DNA of 64,000 nucleotides from assembly GCF_037190085.1 (NCBI RefSeq), contig NZ_JBBCJO010000005.1, positions 682,001-746,000 on the forward strand, in the 5' to 3' direction. This DNA comes from Gemmatimonas aurantiaca (GTDB lineage Bacteria; Gemmatimonadota; Gemmatimonadetes; Gemmatimonadales; Gemmatimonadaceae). Made by a program: the position numbers and the translations under genes. Positions 9,656 through 18,593 of this stretch are shown piece by piece. The first letter of the stretch is position 1, and each line of letters begins with the position of its first letter. The notes under the pieces were generated by a model. The model saw nothing but the letters and a program-made list of their open reading frames with translations, was not told where the DNA came from and did no database searches.

Positions 9656-11497
9656 TCAGCCGAGTGCGGGCCGGCGGCGATGGAAGTCGGTGGCCTTCTG
9701 GAACTGGTGCGCCACCGAGAGGATGATGTCGTCGTTGTACAGATTGCCCGTGATCACCGCGCAGATGGGCTGCGGCTGATACGTCGGCGGCGGTGCGTTG
9801 TTGGCGTTGGCGCCGCCAGGACCACCGGGTCCACCGAAGCTGGGCACATCGAACTTGTACGGCAGCACCGCACACGGATGCCCCGTCTGCGCGTTGGGAG
9901 CGACGTCGGCCTGCGGGGCACCGATGAATCCATCGAGATCCTTCATGAACGCCCCCCATGCCTGCACCAGCAACAGACGCCGCCGCTGATTCTGCACGAA
10001 CTCGAAACCGCGCGTGGTGCGTCCGCCTACGAAGCGCGGATTCCAGTCCGCCGCCGCCATCGGGTTGGGAGCATCGGGAGCGATCCCCGCCGGCCGGGCC
10101 GGTGGCGTATTGCCGAAAGGCGCGTTGTTGGACGTGCGCGCGGGCAGCGTGTCGAGATCGAGACCGAACTCCTTCGCCTTGCGCTGCACGAAGAAATCGA
10201 ACGCCGCCGCATACTCCACATTGAGTCCCCCGCCCTGCATGCCGGCGACCGTTGGACGCGCCCCGATCTCACGCGGCACCATCCCCAGCGCCTTGAGCTG
10301 ATCCACCAGTTCCTTCGGCGCGGCCGGGTCCACACCGATGCGCAACGTCGACAGCTTGATGGTGCGATCGAAATTGAACGGCGTGGTCACCGTCGATGAA
10401 TCCTTCGGATCGACTCCATGCAGCACGTTGAACACCATCGCACAGTCCTCCGCCGTGCGGCACATCGGTCCCACGCGGTCCTGTGACCACGACAGCACCA
10501 TGCCGCCATAGCGGCTCACGCGACCATACGTAGGGCGCAGTGCGCTCAGTCCATTGCGGATGGAAGGCGACACGATCGACCCCTGTGTCTCGGTGCCGAT
10601 CGCAAAGGCCACGCAGCCCGCGGCCGTCGCCGAACCGGGGCCCGCCGACGAGCCGCTCGCGCCGATGTTGAGGTTCCACGGATTGTTGGTGCGACCGCCA
10701 TACCACCAGTCGTTCTGCGCGTAGAGGCCCGTGGACAACTTGGCGAGCAACACCGCGCCGGCGTTGCGCAGACGCGTGACGATCTCCGCGTCGTAGTCGA
10801 ACACCTGGTCCTTGAAGTCCGGCGATCCCCACGATGTGGGCACGCCCTTCGTCGCGAAGAGATCCTTGATGCCGTACGGCACACCGTGCAGCGGGCCACG
10901 ATCCTTGCCGGCTTTGAGTTCGGCATCCATCGCGTCGGCCTCGGCGCGCGCCGAGGTCTCCATCAGCGTCACCACGCAATTGAGCTGCGGATTGAGACGC
11001 TTCAGGCGTTCGAGATAGATGTCGGTGATCTGCCGCGACGTGATGCGCCGCGCCTTGATGAGCGCGGAGATGCGATGGGCCGGCAGGAATGCGAGATCCT
11101 CGGGGCTGGTCGGGACCGTGCCCACCCAGCGCTCCACCGGGAACGTCGCGCGATTGAACACCGCCGCACCGCGCTGCCGGACCAGCTTCTCCATCAGCGC
11201 CCCGGTCCCCTCGGGATACGGCATGAACTGCAGGGCCGGCGCCTCCCCATTGCCAAGCGGCACGGGCGGCTGTTGCTGCACCGGCGGCTGGAACCCGGCC
11301 CAGAACGCACTCACATCGGCGAGCGCACCGCGGCCCTCGGCCGCTGCGACGGCAGGCGCACCGAAGGCACTGGCCGCAGCCGCGACCAGTGACCGGAACA
11401 TGAACTGACGGCGATCGAGACCGGTCGTGGTCTCGTCATAGTCCATCGCCGCAAGTTCGGCTTCGGCCTGCGCCAGCACATCGAGAGGAGTATCCAC
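9656..11497 (-). CDS. Amidase-signature-family enzyme with twin-arginine export signal
   Basis: 613 residues. A Tat-like signal (DRRQFMFRS followed by an Ala-rich hydrophobic stretch, residues 28-54) precedes an amidase-signature domain. The Ser-cisSer-Lys triad is visible: Lys211 in VPYGIKDLF, Ser283 in GASGSSAGPGS, and the nucleophile Ser307 in GTETQGSIVSP. A Pro/Gln-rich spacer (residues 68-90) separates signal and domain, and a Gly/Asn/Pro-rich low-complexity patch sits near residue 575. The family hydrolyses amides (GatA, FAAH, aryl amidases); an exported member is more likely catabolic than part of GatCAB. The substrate is unknown. Start ATG at 11497; a Tat signal set about 25 residues in is slightly unusual, and a downstream start was not found. 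Confidence 0.88.
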   Translation of the reverse strand: MDTPLDVLAQAEAELAAMDYDETTTGLDRRQFMFRSLVAAAASAFGAPAVAAAEGRGALADVSAFWAGFQPPVQQQPPVPLGNGEAPALQFMPYPEGTGALMEKLVRQRGAAVFNRATFPVERWVGTVPTSPEDLAFLPAHRISALIKARRITSRQITDIYLERLKRLNPQLNCVVTLMETSARAEADAMDAELKAGKDRGPLHGVPYGIKDLFATKGVPTSWGSPDFKDQVFDYDAEIVTRLRNAGAVLLAKLSTGLYAQNDWWYGGRTNNPWNLNIGASGSSAGPGSATAAGCVAFAIGTETQGSIVSPSIRNGLSALRPTYGRVSRYGGMVLSWSQDRVGPMCRTAEDCAMVFNVLHGVDPKDSSTVTTPFNFDRTIKLSTLRIGVDPAAPKELVDQLKALGMVPREIGARPTVAGMQGGGLNVEYAAAFDFFVQRKAKEFGLDLDTLPARTSNNAPFGNTPPARPAGIAPDAPNPMAAADWNPRFVGGRTTRGFEFVQNQRRRLLLVQAWGAFMKDLDGFIGAPQADVAPNAQTGHPCAVLPYKFDVPSFGGPGGPGGANANNAPPPTYQPQPICAVITGNLYNDDIILSVAHQFQKATDFHRRRPALG

Positions 11498-11610
11498 GCG
11501 AAAGCTCCAACGGAGAGAGAACGGACGGGAACGCCAAGCGTTCCCAATATCTCCCGCTGTACACGATCGCGTGAGACGGCTGCCGATGCCGGCAGATGGT
11601 CAGTGCCGCG

Positions 11611-12324
11611 TCAATCCCCGCCGGGTGGGCGGATCCGGAAACCGAACGGCTGCTGCACGAGCTGGGAAACGCTGCGCCCACCCAGCGAGGCCGGCCGGTA
11701 TTTCATGCGCGGCAGCGCGGTCTTCACGGCCATCACGAAATCGGGCTCGGCCGGCTCCAACAGCTTGAACGTGGTGGTGTCGGCGCGCCCCAGGCTGTCG
11801 ACCACGAACTGCGCCAGCACCAGTCCCTCGATGTTCTTCTCGAGCATCCGCACGGGATAGTCCGGACCCGCCGCGCTGGGATCGAGCGCGGCCGCCGAAT
11901 CGACTTCGATTTCAGTGAGCGGCCGCTCGGAAATCACTTCGGGCGCCGGCTCTTCCTCGAACCCGGCCTCTCCACCCATACTCGCGGCCACGGGCACCGA
12001 GCCATCGGGCTCGGGCACCTTGAATTCGCCAACCGACTGGATCGATTGCTGGCCCAGTCCCACATAGCTCAATCGCTCGGTGGACGGCGCCGGCGCGCTC
12101 TCCTTGGGGGGCGCGATGAACCGTGCCAGCGCATCGACGGCAGGCGGAGGCAATACCGTGGGCACCGCGGTCAGCACCGCAGTCAGGCCCACCAGGCCGG
12201 CGATCGATGCCACGCCCGCCAGTTGCCAGGGTTGCAGCAACCACGACGTGATACGACGCGCGGACTCGAGCAGAGTCAGTTTCACATGACGCCTGACGTG
12301 ACGCCGTACCAGACGCGTGCGCAT
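11611..12324 (-). CDS. tonB: TonB-family energy transducer
   Basis: 237 residues. A basic cytosolic N-terminus, one membrane helix (about residues 35-60), a Pro/Glu-rich periplasmic linker, and a C-terminal TonB domain of about 80 residues (YPVRMLEKNIEGLVLAQFVVD ... MKYRPA). It should transmit proton-motive force from ExbB/ExbD to outer-membrane receptors such as the one at 24581-27982. ExbB/ExbD are not in this window. The gene is separated from the amidase by 113 bases and is divergent from the gene at 12547. Confidence 0.87.
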   Translation of the reverse strand: MRTRLVRRHVRRHVKLTLLESARRITSWLLQPWQLAGVASIAGLVGLTAVLTAVPTVLPPPAVDALARFIAPPKESAPAPSTERLSYVGLGQQSIQSVGEFKVPEPDGSVPVAASMGGEAGFEEEPAPEVISERPLTEIEVDSAAALDPSAAGPDYPVRMLEKNIEGLVLAQFVVDSLGRADTTTFKLLEPAEPDFVMAVKTALPRMKYRPASLGGRSVSQLVQQPFGFRIRPPGGD

Positions 12325-12546
12325 GCCATCCTCCAGGTCGCAAAGTCTGCGACAACAACACCGGTCGCGGCGCCCGGGTCACCATCCGCCACGATTTTTT
12401 CCTGTTGATCCTCTATCCCACTATCTCTGCATTCGGACGGCCGGAACGCAAGCTCGGCAACGCCACCCGTCCCAGAATTGCCGCGAATTGACCGTCGAGG
12501 ATCCCGGGACTGGCGCAATTACTGGGAAACCAGTAGAAATGTCCCC
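12325..12546. other. Divergent intergenic region with GAAA-loop hairpin before the plus-strand gene
   Basis: 222 bases between tonB (minus) and the plus-strand secreted-protein gene, so it should carry both promoters. The only clear structure is a perfect six-base stem closed by a GAAA tetraloop at 12520-12535, ending 11 bases before the ATG at 12547, where it would overlap the usual ribosome-binding site. A TTGACC at 12488 is a possible -35 box but no well-spaced -10 box follows. I see nothing else. Confidence 0.35.
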
Positions 12547-13710
12547 ATGATCCGCGCGATCCTCTGCCCTCTCCTGTGCCTCGCCAGCGTCGCCAGCGCT
12601 ACCAGCATCCTGAGTGCACAGCAGGGTGCATCACAGGGCATTCTGCAGGGCACGCTGCAGGGCACCGTCCGCGCCGCCCCCACCGACGTGCCGCTGCCCT
12701 ACGCCGTCATCACGATCCCTGCCCTCTCGATCGAACGGTTCTCGGGGGCCAATGGGCAGTTTCTCATCGGCAACATCGCGGCGGGCACGCACGAGGTGAT
12801 CGTCCGCCGACTGGGCTTCGTCCCCGAACGGCGCACCGTCACCATCCTGCCGGCGCAGAGCACCGCACTCGACGTGCGCCTCGCGCAGGTGCCCGTCCGG
12901 CTGTCGCAAATGACCGTGCGCCCCGCCGAACCCTGCAGGAATCCGGGCATTCCCGACAGCGCGCGGTTCCCCGAAGTCGCCCAACTCGTGGGCCTGCTCC
13001 GTGAAAACGCCGATCGGTATCGGCTGCTCGTGAAGCAGTATCCCTTCACCTTCGTGCGGACGCGCGCGCTGGGTGTGCTGCGCGATCAGGAGTTTGTCAT
13101 TCAGGAAGTGGAGAGCATGCAGGGGACCGGCGTGCCGCAGGGGGACTACCAGCCGGGTCGTGTGGTGAAATCGGAACGGCGACCGGGTGGCACCGACTAC
13201 TCGATGTCGCTGCCCTCACTGCTCGATCTCGCCGACGAAGCCTTTGCGAAGAACCACTGTTTCCGGTATGCGGGGGCCTCGGTGCACGGGGACGAGACCT
13301 GGTTCCGTCTCGATGTCCGGGCCGCCGACCGCCTCTCGTCACCGGATGTGCACGGCGCGTTCTATCTCGACAGCGCCACGGCGCAACTGCGTCGCATGGA
13401 GGTCGAGATGAGTCGTCCCGACCGCCTACCCCGGTCCCTGCGCTCCATTCGCGGCGTGCAGGTGACCACGCGCTTCCTCGAAATCGCCCCCGGCGTGTCG
13501 CTCGTGGACAACGTGTGTGCGGTGAGCTGGCTCAAAGGCTCGGGACGCAATCTCCGGCACCCCATCGAACTGCAGCAGATCGTGCGATACGCGTTCTCGG
13601 CGCCGCCGCCCGACATCGAAGCCGCGGGCTCGCGGCCGGCGCCTCCCTGGAACGGAGTGGCCACCTTGCCGCGCGCGGAGTTGTCCTGCGTGGCCCCCGA
13701 CGGGCTCTGA
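12547..13710 (+). CDS. Secreted carboxypeptidase-regulatory-like domain protein
   Basis: 387 residues. Signal peptide ending near ILSAQQ, then a short repeated linker (QGILQGTLQGTVR), a carboxypeptidase-regulatory beta-sandwich (residues ~35-120; GANGQFLIGNIAAGTHEVIVRRLGF), and a C-terminal domain of ~250 residues with a NHCF motif also seen as THCF/SHCF in the products at 97-2037 and 5585-7155. Two other cysteines (Cys121 and one in DNVCAVSW) could form a disulfide outside the cytosol. There is no plug or barrel. The ATG at 12547 gives the best signal peptide. The function is unknown; it is a member of the secreted paralogue family of this window. Confidence 0.75.
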   Translation: MIRAILCPLLCLASVASATSILSAQQGASQGILQGTLQGTVRAAPTDVPLPYAVITIPALSIERFSGANGQFLIGNIAAGTHEVIVRRLGFVPERRTVTILPAQSTALDVRLAQVPVRLSQMTVRPAEPCRNPGIPDSARFPEVAQLVGLLRENADRYRLLVKQYPFTFVRTRALGVLRDQEFVIQEVESMQGTGVPQGDYQPGRVVKSERRPGGTDYSMSLPSLLDLADEAFAKNHCFRYAGASVHGDETWFRLDVRAADRLSSPDVHGAFYLDSATAQLRRMEVEMSRPDRLPRSLRSIRGVQVTTRFLEIAPGVSLVDNVCAVSWLKGSGRNLRHPIELQQIVRYAFSAPPPDIEAAGSRPAPPWNGVATLPRAELSCVAPDGL

Positions 13711-13855
13711 CGCCGCGGGATTCGTCCCGGCATGCGCCACGGGATTCGCCACCGGCAGTGTCCATGGCTATCGTCCCTGAATAGTCAGTCGGTGGCTCCC
13801 AGCCCATGGGAGCCTTCTCCCGCGGACCTCGTCCCGGGACCATCCTTTGCATCCC

Positions 13856-15514
13856 ATGCCGATGTCCCGTGCCATCATCGCGGCCATCGTGCTCAGCGCT
13901 TCGCTGAGCGCATGCGCCCGCTCTGCCACCTCCACGTCCCCCGCACCGCGTCCGGCGCCGAGTGGGCAGCCCACGCAGCCCGTGGTGCAGCCGCCCGTCA
14001 CCGTGACACCCGAACCACCGGCCGCGGCGCAGGCGGACACTGCCCGTGCCGATTGGCACCGCCTCGACGCGGAGACGGACGGGGTGATCGGCGTGGGTTC
14101 GGAACGTGCCTTGCGCGAACTGCTCGCCGGCCGCACCCCGCAGCGCACCGTCGTCGTGGCCGTGATCGACGGCGGCGTGGACACCGTACATCGTTACCTC
14201 GCCCCGGTGCTCTGGAAGAACGAGCGGGAAGTGGCCGGCAATGGCCGCGACGACGACAACAACGGTTTTGTCGACGATGTGTTCGGATGGAATTTTCCGG
14301 TCACGGCCGATGGGGCACCCGTGCACCATGACACCTTCGAGGTGACACGACTGTACGCGGCGTGCGCTGGACGACCGGCGGGTGTCGGTCTGCAACGACC
14401 GGCGGCCGCGCGCTGCGATTCGGTGCGCACCGCGTATCGCGAACAGTCGCAGAAGGTGAACGGCACCCTCACGCAGATCCGGAACATCGAGCGGACGCTG
14501 ACGCAGGTGAACGCCATCCTCGGCGAGGTGGCGGGTGCCGGGATGCTCACACGCGCACGCGTGGAAGCCATCAAGCCGGCCAACGCCATGCAGGAACAGG
14601 CCCGGAGCATCTGGCTGCAACTGGCCGACAACGGTCTCGATGCCGCCGCGATCGCCGAGGCCAAGGAAGCCTATGAATCCCAGGCGAAGTACGGACTCGA
14701 CACCCTGTTCAATCCTCACGCGCCTGCCGGTGCGGCCGGCTCGCGTGATGTCATGGGTCCCGATGCCAAACACGGCACGCATGTCGCGGGCATCATCGGC
14801 GCCGTGCGAGGGGCGGGCAATCCCGTGCAGGGCATCGCGCCCGGTGTGCGTCTGATGACCGTGCGCGCCGTGCCCGATGGTGACGAGCGGGATGCCGATA
14901 TCGCGCGCGCGGTGCGGTATGCCGTGGACAATGGGGCGCAGATCATCAACATGAGCTTCGGCAAATCGTGGTCGCCCCAGAAGGCCGCCGTGGACAGCGC
15001 CATGCGTTACGCCGCCGGCAAGGGCGTCCTGCTGGTGCATGCGGCGGGCAACGACGCCGAGAACAACGATGTGAGTCCCTCGTTCCCCACCAGTGTCGAT
15101 CTCGCCGGCGCGCGCATTCCGACCTGGATCGAAGTGGGCGCGAGTTCCTGGAAAGGTCGGAACAAACTGGCCGCCGGTTTCTCCAACTACGGCAAGTCCC
15201 GCGTCGATCTGTTCGCGCCGGGCGAGGACATCCTGTCGACGGTGCCTGGCGGCGATGTGAAACGGGAGAGCGGAACCAGCATGGCCGCCCCGGTGGTATC
15301 GGGTGTGGCCGCGTTGCTGATGGCGCACTTCCCATCGCTCACGGCCTTGCAGGTGAAGGAGATTCTCCTGCAATCGGTGCGGACATTCCCGGGACAACTG
15401 GTGGACAAGCCCGGTGGTGATGGTCAGCGCGTTCCGTTCAGCGATCTGTCCGCCAGCGGCGGCATCGTCGACGCCTATGCCGCCGTGAAGCTGGCCCTGC
15501 AGCGCATTCAGTGA
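13856..15514 (+). CDS. Subtilisin-like (S8) serine peptidase, lipoprotein
   Basis: About 552 residues. Lipoprotein signal with lipobox SLSAC (Cys20), a Pro/Gln-rich tether, then an S8 catalytic domain with the triad Asp105 (AVIDGGVD), His306 (KHGTHVAG) and Ser475 (GTSMAAP). The 200 residues between Asp and His are far more than in classical subtilisins and include a helical insert (about residues 190-285); this long-insert type is common in Bacteroidota and related phyla. The oxyanion Asn is in HAAGND. It should be anchored in the periplasm or at the cell surface and degrade protein. An ATG at 13862 is an equally possible start. Confidence 0.9.
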   Translation: MPMSRAIIAAIVLSASLSACARSATSTSPAPRPAPSGQPTQPVVQPPVTVTPEPPAAAQADTARADWHRLDAETDGVIGVGSERALRELLAGRTPQRTVVVAVIDGGVDTVHRYLAPVLWKNEREVAGNGRDDDNNGFVDDVFGWNFPVTADGAPVHHDTFEVTRLYAACAGRPAGVGLQRPAAARCDSVRTAYREQSQKVNGTLTQIRNIERTLTQVNAILGEVAGAGMLTRARVEAIKPANAMQEQARSIWLQLADNGLDAAAIAEAKEAYESQAKYGLDTLFNPHAPAGAAGSRDVMGPDAKHGTHVAGIIGAVRGAGNPVQGIAPGVRLMTVRAVPDGDERDADIARAVRYAVDNGAQIINMSFGKSWSPQKAAVDSAMRYAAGKGVLLVHAAGNDAENNDVSPSFPTSVDLAGARIPTWIEVGASSWKGRNKLAAGFSNYGKSRVDLFAPGEDILSTVPGGDVKRESGTSMAAPVVSGVAALLMAHFPSLTALQVKEILLQSVRTFPGQLVDKPGGDGQRVPFSDLSASGGIVDAYAAVKLALQRIQ

Positions 15515-15559
15515 GAGCGATGCTGCGATACCCTATTGGAGGAGAGGCAGAGGAATTCG

Positions 15560-16795
15560 ATGTCGACCAGAGCAATGCTGTTCATCGATGGAACGTGGCT
15601 GGCGGTCACCTCCAACCGCATGGCCGACCAGCGCGGGCTGCTGGGGCGGACCGGCGGACCGCTGGATTTCGGGGTGCTGCCTCGGCTGTGCGCCGCGCAG
15701 GTGGCGGCGCAGATGGAACCCGGCACCAGTCTCGATGTGGTCCGTACACACTATTTCGCATCGATCGCCACCAACTTCGATCCGATCGATGGCGACGCCG
15801 TGCAGCGCCGCAGCGATTTTTTCGACGCCCTTCGCCGGCATCACCGATATGAAGTGTACCGGTTCGAGACGGACTATCGCGGTGGACGGGTGCGCCGTGG
15901 GCCGCACGTGCCGGACTCGCCATTCGAGCCGCGCGAGAAGGCGGTCGATGTAGGGATGGCCACCGCGCTCCTCGAGATGGCGGCGTTGTCGGCCTACGAC
16001 ATCGCCATCGTGGTGTGTGGGGATCGTGATTTTGTTCCCGCGCTGCAGGCGGTGCGTCGACTCGGCAAGCGAGTGGCCATTCTGAGTGCCCACGGCAGTT
16101 GTGCCCGGGAATTCAGCGACGCGAACGACACTGCACACGTCCGGGATTTCGATACGCTGTGGCTCGATGAGCTCTGGCCGCAGCTGGTCTCACCATCGGC
16201 GCGCCCCGCCTTGCACATCGTGCCGGGCGCCGCGCCGCCAGCCGTTCGTGCCGAGCAGGCATCAGGCGCTGTGCCTCTGTCCGCACCTCTCTCCGCGCCG
16301 TTGCCCTTGTCGGAGACCGCCGACCAGGATGCCGATGCAGCCGTTTCAGGCGGAGATGTCGGGGCGGCAGTGACCGGACTCGATATCGCTGCCGAGCCGG
16401 TGCCGGAAGACGCCGGGACGCTGCCCACCGGTCTCGTGATCAAAGTGCACGAGCATGGATACGGGTTCATTCGTGGCGACGATGGCCTGGACTACTACTT
16501 CCGCGGCACCGACATGCGGGAACCCGGACAGTTTGCTCACCTCGAACGAAGGGGGACGCGGGTGCACTACACGGTGCACACGCCGGCCGATCGTGGCAGT
16601 GCCGGACGCGCCATCCATGTCGACGCCATCTCGGGGCTTTCGGAGCAGCCACTGCGCACGGTCCTGTCGGCCACACGTACCCGGCCGTCTCCCGTGATCG
16701 TCGAACAGCCCCCCTCCGCCCTGGATCTCCTGTGGGATCATGATCCCTGTGCGCCTCCGCCGTCGGCTGCGCGCACGGCGCTCGGCACGTACTGA
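15560..16795 (+). CDS. NYN-domain (LabA/DUF88-type) putative ribonuclease fused to a cold-shock-like domain
   Basis: 411 residues. Residues 1-210 form a NYN/PIN-like domain with the acidic metal-binding residues Asp10 (MLFIDGTW), Asp130 (KAVDVGMA) and Asp155/Asp157 (CGDRDFVPAL), the pattern of LabA/DUF88 proteins and of RNases such as Marf1 and Zc3h12a. A linker of ~80 residues rich in Pro, Ala and Asp follows. Residues ~290-355 resemble a cold-shock OB fold with RNP1-like YGFIRGDDG and RNP2-like DYYF. The pairing of an RNA-binding OB fold with a nuclease domain supports a role in RNA processing or decay in the cytosol; the target is unknown. The ATG at 15560 has AGGA about seven bases upstream. 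Confidence 0.82.
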   Translation: MSTRAMLFIDGTWLAVTSNRMADQRGLLGRTGGPLDFGVLPRLCAAQVAAQMEPGTSLDVVRTHYFASIATNFDPIDGDAVQRRSDFFDALRRHHRYEVYRFETDYRGGRVRRGPHVPDSPFEPREKAVDVGMATALLEMAALSAYDIAIVVCGDRDFVPALQAVRRLGKRVAILSAHGSCAREFSDANDTAHVRDFDTLWLDELWPQLVSPSARPALHIVPGAAPPAVRAEQASGAVPLSAPLSAPLPLSETADQDADAAVSGGDVGAAVTGLDIAAEPVPEDAGTLPTGLVIKVHEHGYGFIRGDDGLDYYFRGTDMREPGQFAHLERRGTRVHYTVHTPADRGSAGRAIHVDAISGLSEQPLRTVLSATRTRPSPVIVEQPPSALDLLWDHDPCAPPPSAARTALGTY

Positions 16796-16830
16796 CCAGG
16801 CCCTTCCGCAGAATCTGAGGCGGGAACGAA

Positions 16831-16892
16831 CTGCCGCACGGGCGGAAGCCTGTGCGGTAGCCAAGGGGCAGGAATGACCGCACGCCTGCCCC
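16831..16892. other. Two consecutive hairpins in the 236-base gap after the NYN gene
   Basis: The first hairpin (16831-16860) pairs 13-base arms with two mismatches around a GGAA loop; the second (16865-16892) pairs GGGGCAGG with CCTGCCCC. Neither is followed by a T run, so an intrinsic terminator is uncertain; they may be Rho-related or mRNA-stabilising. The rest of 16796-17031 shows no gene. Confidence 0.4.
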
Positions 16893-17031
16893 CTCGGGTG
16901 TGCGACAGATCGCCAACCTGCCGAAAATGTGTGTGCCAGCGCACCGGAATATCGGGCTGGACCTCGTACCTTCGATTGGTCTGCACCTTGCATTGACGTT
17001 GTCGGACCCTTCAGCCCGGACCGAGGCCCTC

Positions 17032-17502
17032 ATGAAGATCAATTCGGGAAACACCTTCCCCTACGCCACCCGCTTGTCGGCATACAATGCGACCACCACC
17101 ACCCGCGATGCCTCGTTCGCGAGTGCGCTGGCGTCCGCCGCCACCAGTACGCCCGATGTGTCATCTGTATCATCGGGCGACTTGCGGCGCGCCGATTTCA
17201 CCGACATGACGCGGCAGGATCTGCGGGAGTGGGTCAATGCCCAGATCCGCAGCGGTCAGATGACCCTGGACGAGAGCACGCCGTTCGTGGGCATGACCAT
17301 CGCGTTGCCGGTGAACGGCGACTTTGCTGCCGCCGAACGGGCGATGCGTGAGGATCGGGTGGATTTTCTCGCGCTGACGCGGGCTGGTATCGAAGGCGCA
17401 TACTGGCGGCACGACGACCAGGCAGCCGCACGCCTCGAATCGGCGCTGCAGATCATGCAGCGGGCTCAGGGCAGGACCACCGGTATCGACACCCGCGTGT
17501 AA
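17032..17502 (+). CDS. Conserved small hypothetical protein
   Basis: 156 residues, no signal peptide, no membrane segment. The first 50 residues are Ser/Thr/Ala-rich and probably disordered. The conserved-looking core is residues ~55-150: MTRQDLREWVNAQIRSG, DESTPFVGMTI, then a helical tail with ERAMREDRVDFL and ARLESALQIMQRAQ. I recall similar small proteins of unknown function in Proteobacteria with the same DESTPF pattern, but cannot name the family. Start ATG chosen because GAGG lies just upstream and no good start precedes it. No functional context; neighbours on both sides are unrelated. Confidence 0.6.
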   Translation: MKINSGNTFPYATRLSAYNATTTTRDASFASALASAATSTPDVSSVSSGDLRRADFTDMTRQDLREWVNAQIRSGQMTLDESTPFVGMTIALPVNGDFAAAERAMREDRVDFLALTRAGIEGAYWRHDDQAAARLESALQIMQRAQGRTTGIDTRV

Positions 17503-17578
17503 CCGCGGTGCGCACGCGGGTGGCCCGGGCCGGGCGTGCTCCCTCCCCTTCCCGCGTGCTGCCGTCCGGTACGGACTT

Positions 17579-18019
17579 TCACGTGCGTCGTTCGCTCGCC
17601 GCGCCCGAGGAACGGATGCGCGTCCACATCGTGCCGAAAAAGAGCACCATCCCCAGCGCCTGCACCACGCCCGCGGCCACCAGCAGGCCGCGCCACATCA
17701 CCGGCGCGTTGGCGGGCAATACCAGTTCCAACAGCACACGTGTGCCGGTGCCGAGCGCAATGGCCCACCAGGCGGCTGAGGCGAGTCCAGGACGGTAGAC
17801 CTGATCGTCCTGCCGCGGCCGCGGAAACATCCACAGCGCCACGCCGGTGATCATGAGCATCACGAAACCCACCAGCAGCGCGTGCGTGTGCGCGCTGCGC
17901 ACGCGTGGCGGCTGAAACGCGCCGAATTCACGCGCATACATCATCCAGATGCCGATCCCGAGGCCGATGATGAGAAAGGCGATCGCGGTACGGAGATAGC
18001 GGCGAACGAGCGGATTCAT
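17579..18019 (-). CDS. Four-helix membrane protein resembling a heme-copper oxidase subunit I fragment
   Basis: 146 residues with four predicted membrane helices (about 10-28, 46-66, 82-102, 110-130). Helix 2 starts with SAHTHALLVGFVMLMITG, an H-x-H pattern like that in cytochrome oxidase/NO-reductase subunit I relatives and in small stand-alone proteins of that clan. It is far too short to be an oxidase itself. Its start overlaps the stop of the DUF488 gene as ATGA, so the two are likely co-translated. A role in heme/NO sensing or gas reduction is inference only. Confidence 0.65.
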   Translation of the reverse strand: MNPLVRRYLRTAIAFLIIGLGIGIWMMYAREFGAFQPPRVRSAHTHALLVGFVMLMITGVALWMFPRPRQDDQVYRPGLASAAWWAIALGTGTRVLLELVLPANAPVMWRGLLVAAGVVQALGMVLFFGTMWTRIRSSGAASERRT

Positions 18020-18366
18020 GCGGTGAGGAGGCGCTGCAGCACCACGGCTTGATTGTGCTCCGTGTCCTTTGCCCCGTACACCAGTGTCACGCTGTGTGTC
18101 GCGACCAGTTCACGCAATTCCTCGAGCGCGGGATTCTTGGCGAGTTCCGCCCGGTACCGTCGCTCGAATTCGCCCCATTTGGCCGGGTCGTGCGCAAACC
18201 ACGTCCGCAGATCCGTCGACGGCGCCACGTCCTTGAGCCAGAGGTCGATGTGCGCCTCGGCCTTGCTGACCCCGCGCGGCCAGAGACGATCGACGAGCAC
18301 CCGTTTGCCGTCTTCCGGCGACGGTGGGTCATACGCCCGTTTCAGCGCGACAGTATGCCTGGTCAC
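18016..18366 (-). CDS. DUF488-family protein
   Basis: About 116 residues; soluble. Family hallmarks are RAYDPPSPEDGKRVLVDRLWPRG near the N-terminus (read here as two adjoining motifs, RAYDPPSPEDG and RVLVDRLWPRG), the W-x-KDVAPS segment, WFAHDP and the C-terminal VTLVYGAKDTEHNQA. Proteins of this family are small, widespread and biochemically poorly known. The GTG at 18366 is chosen because AGGA lies about nine bases upstream and the family usually begins right before this point; an ATG at 18411 would add 15 residues. Coupled by ATGA to the downstream membrane-protein gene. Confidence 0.85.
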   Translation of the reverse strand: MTRHTVALKRAYDPPSPEDGKRVLVDRLWPRGVSKAEAHIDLWLKDVAPSTDLRTWFAHDPAKWGEFERRYRAELAKNPALEELRELVATHSVTLVYGAKDTEHNQAVVLQRLLTA

Positions 18367-18593
18367 GATGCACAATCCTTCCGGTGAGTGCCGGTCTGAA
18401 GGTATTCGCAAACTCGCCAGCGGCTCGGGAGATGTCGAGCGGCCCGGTGCCCCAATGGGGCCTCCCGGGCGGGCTCCCGACGCCCGGATGATCGACCGTG
18501 ACCCGGCCCCGGAATCGGTGGGTATGAGGCCATGAGGTGGTCTGTCTCCGCGGTGCCTCTTCGAGTCGTCGCTTCCCTCCCTGAAACAACGTC

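Noticed and set aside
13532..15397. Minus-strand 621-codon frame across the subtilisin-like gene
   Set aside because: Arg/His-rich shadow; the plus-strand protein has a full catalytic triad.
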